Below, piece by piece: positions 14,288-17,951 of a DNA stretch of 17,951 bases; the first letter of the stretch is position 1, and the number at the start of each line of letters is the position of its first letter. Source of the DNA: CAMBDR01 sp046597185. GTDB lineage: Bacteria > Pseudomonadota > Gammaproteobacteria > Burkholderiales > Burkholderiaceae_D. A program made the translations under genes and the position numbers. The stretch covers positions 1 to 17,951 of the forward strand of contig JBKJLF010000228.1 of NCBI GenBank assembly GCA_046597185.1. Direction: 5' to 3'. Under the pieces are notes generated by a model, which was given only the letters and a program-made list of their open reading frames with translations, had not been told where the DNA came from and ran no database searches.

Positions 14288-15036
14288 ATACAAACACCCG
14301 AAAACGAATTGACCCGGATCTACCGCGACTTCAGCGATGAAGAATTATTGCGCCGCTGGCGCTCCGGCAGCTTGACCGAGGCCGCGCAGAAGACTGCCCT
14401 TGCGGAACTGACGGCGCGTGGCATCAGACCGCCACCAGTGGCGGCACAGCCGGAAAGCACGGCTGCGCAGCCCACCGTTAGCACTGGCCCTGTGGAATTG
14501 GCCACCGTCGCCACGTTTTCCACACCATTTGAAGCCCATGTCTTGCGCGCACAATTGGAAGCCGAAGGCTTGTTTGCGGTGGTGGCAGATGAGCATTTGG
14601 TGGGCACCAATCAACTGTGGCGTTCCGCGCTTGGAGGCGTGCGGGTGCAAGTGGGCAGTGAATTTCTGGCGCAGGCAAAAGAGATTATGGCGGCCACCCA
14701 GGAAGGGGCTTTCAATTTGGCGCAGGATGAGGATGCGCATAGCCCGGCACCAAAACTCTCCGAGCAGGAAACCGCACTGCTGGCGTATGCGCAAGCGCCG
14801 TACTGGCTTAAAGTTTGGCAACCGTTGATTAAAAAGCCGGGTTTTTTGCGGGGTTCAATTTCTTTGCCGTACTGCTTGGCCCAATAGGGTGCCTGTTGCG
14901 CAAAATGTACTTGCTGGGCCTGATCATGTTTTTTGCCGAGTGGCTGGCATTGCATTACGTGGGTTCGGGTTGGTTGTGGTTGGCGCTCAATGCGCTGGAA
15001 GCTACCAAGGCTGTGATATTCGCAACAAGCAAATGA
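14288..15036 (+). pseudogene. DUF2007 protein with membrane tail: lost start codon and frameshift
   Basis: The coding sequence reads QTPENELTRIYRDFSDEELL, then a DUF2007 domain (ATFSTPFEAHVLRAQLEAEG, then VVADEHLVGTNQLW and GVRVQV), then PYWLKVWQPLIKKPGF. In the next frame it continues FNFFAVLLGPIGCLLRKMYL and LGLIMFFAEWLALHYVGSGW, two hydrophobic segments, to a natural stop at 15034-15036. Adding one T to the T6 run at 14842-14847 joins the frames as KPGFFAGFNFFA. The probable original start is the codon at 14288-14290, which has a GGAG ribosome site 6 nt upstream but now reads ATA; the first usable codon is TTG at 14309. The full protein would be about 249 residues. DUF2007 is described as a putative signal-transducing domain; its role is unknown. 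Confidence 0.7.
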
Positions 15037-15049
15037 CGCTGTTTGTCAC

Positions 15050-15317
15050 TCATGGTTATTTCCTCCAATCCTGGCTCACCACTAACTCGGGTGAGTGCAG
15101 CCAAAACGCGGGTAATCATGGCAACAACGCCATCACCCGCTGCGCCATACATGCACCTTAAAAGATCGCCACGGATAAGCGGTTTGGCAATAATTTGTTG
15201 ATTGAATTGGATAATGGCACCGACATTGATCTTTTCACCCGAATGGGCAACTGGCTCCCAAGCCAGTACGGTATATTGTGCATTCGCGCTGGCGAAGGCG
15301 GCGTTGTTGGTGTTCAT
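15050..15317 (-). pseudogene. Amino-terminal fragment of a DUF3037-like protein
   Basis: From an ATG at 15317 the frame reads MNTNNAAFASANAQYTVLAW, then EPVAHSGEKINVGAIIQFNQ and LIRGDLLRCMYGAAGDGVV. This resembles the start of DUF3037-type proteins (YTVL...P....GE.INVG), recognised from pattern memory only. After about residue 88 the frame runs antisense into the 3' end of the DUF2007 gene (stop at 15036) and ends at 14955. The conserved part therefore stops at about 15050, where the two sequences were joined tail to tail. Roughly 90 residues survive of what is normally a much longer protein. No clear ribosome site. Confidence 0.5.
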
Positions 15318-15352
15318 GGTTGCTCGCTTAGGAAGTAGCTATTTAGCGATAC

Positions 15353-15992
15353 TTGATGCATCACCCGTTTGACTGGCTGCACCGCGATGACAACAACGTC
15401 AGCGACGGGCGGCCCAATACCAAAGACTATCTGGCGGCGCGCTGCCACATGTTGCTTACCGGGCACACCCATGGCGAAGTGCGTGATCCGGATCAAGTTG
15501 CAATGGGCGCGTACCATTTTACTGGTGGCGCAACCTATGCCGGGGGTAATTATGAAAACAGTTTCCGCTTGATCCGGGTTAAACCGGGTCAACTTGTGTA
15601 TCGCTCTTTTGAATATAACCCACGTTCGGCCAAGAATAAATGGCACGCGCATAAAGAAGCAAGCCTGAACTGTGTCACGGGGATTGTGCCGGATGTGTTG
15701 GGCGATGCCGATGCGGGTTCCAATGCCAATGCTGGCACCACACCCCATTGTAAGACCTTGGCAACCATGCTGGCTGACCCGGCGGTGTGGGCAGCGCTGC
15801 AATTTGGATTTATTGTATGCGCTGCATGATCTGGCACCGGGCGAGAGCGCGAAACAAGGGCAGTGGCTGGATAAACTGTATCAGTATGCCTACCGCAAAA
15901 ACCGGATCGAGGGCGATGCGCCATCGCCGTTGCGCCAGCAGCATGCGGCTGATGTGGACGTGCCCGGCCAGTCGGGCCAGCCAGCGACATGA
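15353..15992 (+). pseudogene. Metallophosphoesterase, carboxy-terminal part, frameshifted
   Basis: The first frame (15353 to about 15800) begins LMHHPFDWLHRDD and continues CHMLLTGHTHGEVRDPDQVA, then GGATYAGGNYENSF and LVYRSFEYNPRSAKNKW. HHP and GHTHGE are metal-binding motifs IV and V of calcineurin-like phosphoesterases. The frame then shifts: removing one T from the TTT at about 15803-15805 joins AALQ to LDLLYALHDLAPGESAKQGQ, then WLDKLYQYAYRKNRI. A helical tail of about 65 residues follows, to the stop at 15990-15992; it may be an adaptor or partner domain of unknown type. There is a stop (15344-15346) just before the homology begins, so the amino-terminal half with motifs I-III is missing; part of it may be the piece at 13263-13455. 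It is not expected to be functional. Confidence 0.72.
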
Positions 15993-16057
15993 CGACGCTG
16001 CCTTTTTTGCGGGAATTGCAGTAAGACAAGTGTTCTGGCTATCCCGCGCTACTTTCT

Positions 16058-16312
16058 CTAACCAATGGTTGGAGATTTGGCAGTTTGTCGCATCAGGCTG
16101 CTACACTGCCGCAATGGATCAAGCAAATGCCGCAAATCATTGTGATCCAGCTCATACACCAGCGCCAGCAGCGCCCCCAGCTCGCCCTTGGGCCAGCCCT
16201 GGCGTGAAAACCAGGCCAAATAGTGCCCCGGCAAATCGGCCAGCAAGCGCCCCTTGTATTTACCAAACGGCATTTCGCGCTCAAGCAGCAGGGGCAGGGT
16301 TTCAAGGTTCAT
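16058..16312 (-). CDS. DUF3820 family small protein
   Basis: This is an 84-residue protein with the DUF3820 signature PFGKYKGRLLADLPGHYLAW (residues 15-34), followed by a helical tail LGALLALVYELDHNDLRHLL. The family is annotated in places as a putative quorum-sensing-regulated virulence factor and often stands next to nucleic-acid enzymes; its biochemical role is not established. The ATG at 16312 has a GAGG 8 nt upstream. It follows the AbiEii-type gene on the same strand, with the restored stop of that gene at 16322-16324, so the two could be cotranscribed. It reads without interruption. Confidence 0.8.
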   Translation of the reverse strand: MNLETLPLLLEREMPFGKYKGRLLADLPGHYLAWFSRQGWPKGELGALLALVYELDHNDLRHLLDPLRQCSSLMRQTAKSPTIG

Positions 16313-16321
16313 GGGGTAGCC

Positions 16322-17082
16322 TCACAGTGTCGCCAGCAAGGCCAAACTACTGCGCTTAAACACCTCAAACGCAGTCGCAAACGGCGCTTGTTTGCCCCAT
16401 ACACCAGCGGCAACAAAACATGTTGATACTCGCTACGGGTTTGTGCCTGCGCCAGCGCTTGCGGCTGATGCATGACGATGCAATAAACATCGTAAATATG
16501 CCGCACCAGCGCCGTATCCCAATTCGCCCGCATTTGCCCAGCACGGTGCTGGGCATGCCGCCGCAAAAACGAGAGCGCTTTTTTCGCCAGAGTCTCGGCA
16601 ACCGCCACGCAGCGAATCGCCTGACTGGCCCCGCTTTGCCCGGCTAACTTATCAACCAGATAAGTGATTAGCACTGGTTGGGTAGCAAATTGCGGTGTGC
16701 GCACCGTGTAATCCAGGCTTAAATACGGGCGCAAGCTGGAATCAACCCCGTAGCGCGAATCGTATAGCCAGCGCGTGGCGACATAGCGGTTTTCATTGCG
16801 TGCCAATTGTCCGGCCGGGTCGGGTACAAAACCCAGATTCAACATTTGCTTTTCGACGGACTGCTTGAACGAACTCAAGTGATTTTTCAAGCCGCTGCGG
16901 CTCATGCCATGCGTTTTGGACAAAACGACTTTGACATCCACGTCTTCAGACATACGTTCGATAATGCCATGCGCCTTGGCAAGACTGGTGCCGCCACAAA
17001 AAACCAAATCAATATGCGCAAACTGCATGGCAAACAGCGCGTGCAAGGCTTCGGTGACGTGGATATCTTTTTCCAGAATAGC
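16322..17082 (-). pseudogene. Nucleotidyltransferase of the AbiEii/AbiGii type, truncated and frameshifted
   Basis: The open frame 16309-17046 extends upstream in frame to about 17082 as AILEKDIHVTEALHALF and MQFAHIDLVFCGGTSLAKAH, then GIIERMSEDVDVKV. The GGTSLAK plus SEDVDVK pattern is the nucleotidyltransferase motif of AbiEii toxins of type IV toxin-antitoxin and abortive-infection systems; LVRHIYDVYCI near the end is also typical. A TAA at 17083-17085 cuts off the amino-terminal tens of residues. Near the carboxy terminus the frame slips at the C4 run 16395-16398: the alternative frame reads APFATAFEVFKRSSLALLAT with a stop at 16322-16324, which fits the family better than the basic tail of the unshifted frame. 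No AbiEi-type antitoxin lies on either side. The active-site motifs survive, so residual activity is conceivable but unlikely. Confidence 0.78.
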
Positions 17083-17263
17083 TTAGCGTGAAATAACACA
17101 GATTTTGGGTGAAAAACACCCTCGCAGGAAAAACGCGATTCTGTAATTATTTCATAATTCGGGGCGTTGCGGCTGCGCATCATGAAAGTTAGCTTGAATA
17201 CTGAAAGCGAGCGGTTTGCAAAAGATACAGCACTACTCCAGAATAAGGCTAACCCGGCAAATG

Positions 17264-17836
17264 GCCAGCAAGCGCTACTTTGATGAAGAAGCCCTGTTTC
17301 AGAAAGCACTCAAATCTCCTGCCGCGCTGGGTTATGCCGAACTGTTGCAATTCAATGCGTTTGTTTTGTATCTGACGCAATGGCCTTCGGCAGTGCAGGC
17401 TGATGAACTGGGTGAATGGATGAGGGTAGTGTCAAATTTAGCGACTAATACCAGTTATGACCACGCTGAAGTGTTTTAACGGTGCATGACAAGCTTACGT
17501 AAGCTTCTTCCAGAAAGCAGATAAATTCTTACTCATTTTTCGAAGTTGGACTTAGCGGGCTTAGCTGGTTTTAGCCCGCAGCAGATTCAGGAAGAGGTGC
17601 TCAAAGCGAAGTTGATACTTACGAATCCAGGTTGGCGCACCCGGATAGAGCAGGCTGAGGAGCATGGCTATTTTAAGGGGCAGATTGGGTTTCTTCTGGA
17701 TTTTTCCGATCTACATGATGTGATGATGAATGCCCCCGCAGATGCTGGGGCAACGCTTGATCATAAAGTGCGCCAAGCGGTCTTTGACGACTATCTCGCC
17801 AAAGCTATGGTGACGTTTGACAAGTGTGGGGGGTGA
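17264..17836 (+). pseudogene. DUF262-like (GmrSD-type) protein fragment with two nonsense codons
   Basis: One reading frame spans 17264-17836: YFDEEALFQKALKSPAALGY, AELLQFNAFVLYLTQW, then stop TAA 17477-17479, RCMTSLRKLLPESR, stop TAA 17522-17524, ILTHFSKLDLAGLAGFSPQQ, IQEEVLKAKLI, and AEEHGYFKGQIGFLLDFSD. The two TAA codons sit where CAA (Gln) would continue the protein in frame. I recognise the EE.LKA...GW...IE.AE.H..F.GQIGFLLDF style from large DUF262-containing proteins, which include GmrSD-type restriction of modified phage DNA. Neither the DUF262 nuclease/NTPase motif nor the beginning is present here. The frame ends at 17836 in a G6 run, and a new open frame continues from 17833 to the window edge. 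Assignment to DUF262 is from memory of the central region and is moderate. Confidence 0.55.
17491..17506. repeat. Perfect 16-bp palindrome
   Basis: AAGCTTACGTAAGCTT is its own reverse complement. It lies within the broken DUF262-like frame, between the two nonsense codons. It has no loop, so it would be a dimer-protein site rather than an RNA hairpin, or it is chance. Confidence 0.5.
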
Positions 17837-17951
17837 TAGAGCCAGTTGGTGCAGCAGTGTGCGCGCACTTCGGTTTTTTTAATCCACAAGGGCGCGCCCA
17901 AACAAGTGGTTGCCTGAAGGCATTGCGGGATATGGCGCGTTCCGGGCAAGA
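17833..17951 (+). pseudogene. Open frame running off the window, probable continuation of the DUF262-like gene
   Basis: From GTG at 17833 an open frame reads VIEPVGAAVCAHFGFFNPQG and LKALRDMARSGQ to the edge. It starts at the G6 run (17828-17833) where the preceding frame hits its stop, and one extra G would join them (DKCGGVIEPVG). It is more likely a frameshifted continuation than a new gene. No independent ribosome site is evident. Confidence 0.35.

Noticed and set aside
15314..15802. 162-residue minus-strand open frame opposite the phosphoesterase fragment
   Set aside because: The plus strand carries unmistakable GHTHGE and MHHP motifs here, so the minus frame is a shadow.
16309..16312. 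ATGA stop-start overlap between the AbiEii-type gene and the DUF3820 gene, suggesting translational coupling
   Set aside because: The overlap exists only in the shifted frame. The conserved tail of the upstream gene ends at 16322, so the overlap is a by-product of the frameshift.
17107..17121. GGGTG-AAAAA-CACCC hairpin between the AbiEii-type and DUF262-like remnants
   Set aside because: The stem is only 5 bp with no T-run on the relevant side of either strand.
17182..17283. 33-residue open frame (MKVSLNTESERFAKDTALLQ...) before the DUF262-like fragment
   Set aside because: The composition is plausible but it is very short, lacks a clear ribosome site and overlaps the next fragment; it may be a truncated gene start, but I cannot support it.
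17477..17524. Possible alternative genetic code with TAA read as glutamine
   Set aside because: Other genes in the window, such as nemR, end properly with TAA, so ordinary nonsense mutation is the simpler explanation.

Overview
The window looks like chromosomal DNA from a Gram-negative proteobacterium, most likely a betaproteobacterium. The intact proteins (DUF484-type GAF plus GGDEF cyclase, short MOSC protein, LldD-type flavoenzyme, HppD, PhhA, NemR/NemA) read like betaproteobacterial homologues. This placement is inference from protein style; there is no rRNA or other marker gene. No rRNA, tRNA or CRISPR array was seen.

Layout. (1) 1-1100 is the 3' end of an Rhs-repeat gene. It is interrupted by a 265-bp transposase-less element with IS30-like inverted ends and a 3-bp target duplication, and a further partial copy of the element's right end overlaps the Rhs stop. 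(2) 1260-7476 is an intact block: a diguanylate cyclase, a MOSC protein and an Lrp/AsnC regulator-lldD operon on the minus strand, then 4-hydroxyphenylpyruvate dioxygenase and phenylalanine 4-hydroxylase on the plus strand. PhhA makes tyrosine from phenylalanine. HppD acts on 4-hydroxyphenylpyruvate, the product of tyrosine transamination. The divergent regulator probably controls this locus. (3) 7569-9054 is a wrecked IetAS-type pair (AAA ATPase plus subtilisin-like protease). The protease has lost its catalytic part and the ATPase is frameshifted just before Walker A. (4) 9351-10815 is a frameshifted parallel beta-helix protein of the phage tail-spike type. (5) 10929-12705 is nemR-nemA, an electrophile-sensing TetR repressor with its operator and an Old Yellow Enzyme.

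(6) 12759-17951 is a mosaic of small intact genes (a YcxB-like membrane protein, a secreted His-rich protein, a DUF3820 protein) and gene debris. The debris comprises two separated metallophosphoesterase pieces, a second copy of the nemA 3' end, a frameshifted DUF2007 gene with a lost start codon, an amino-terminal DUF3037-like fragment, an AbiEii-type nucleotidyltransferase without its AbiEi partner, and a DUF262-like gene with two nonsense codons.

I do not see a complete new system. The striking signal is that remnants of several defence- or conflict-associated families (IetAS, AbiEii, DUF262, Rhs, a metallophosphoesterase) lie around intact metabolic genes. Every disabling change I could find falls in the accessory genes, while the metabolic genes read cleanly.
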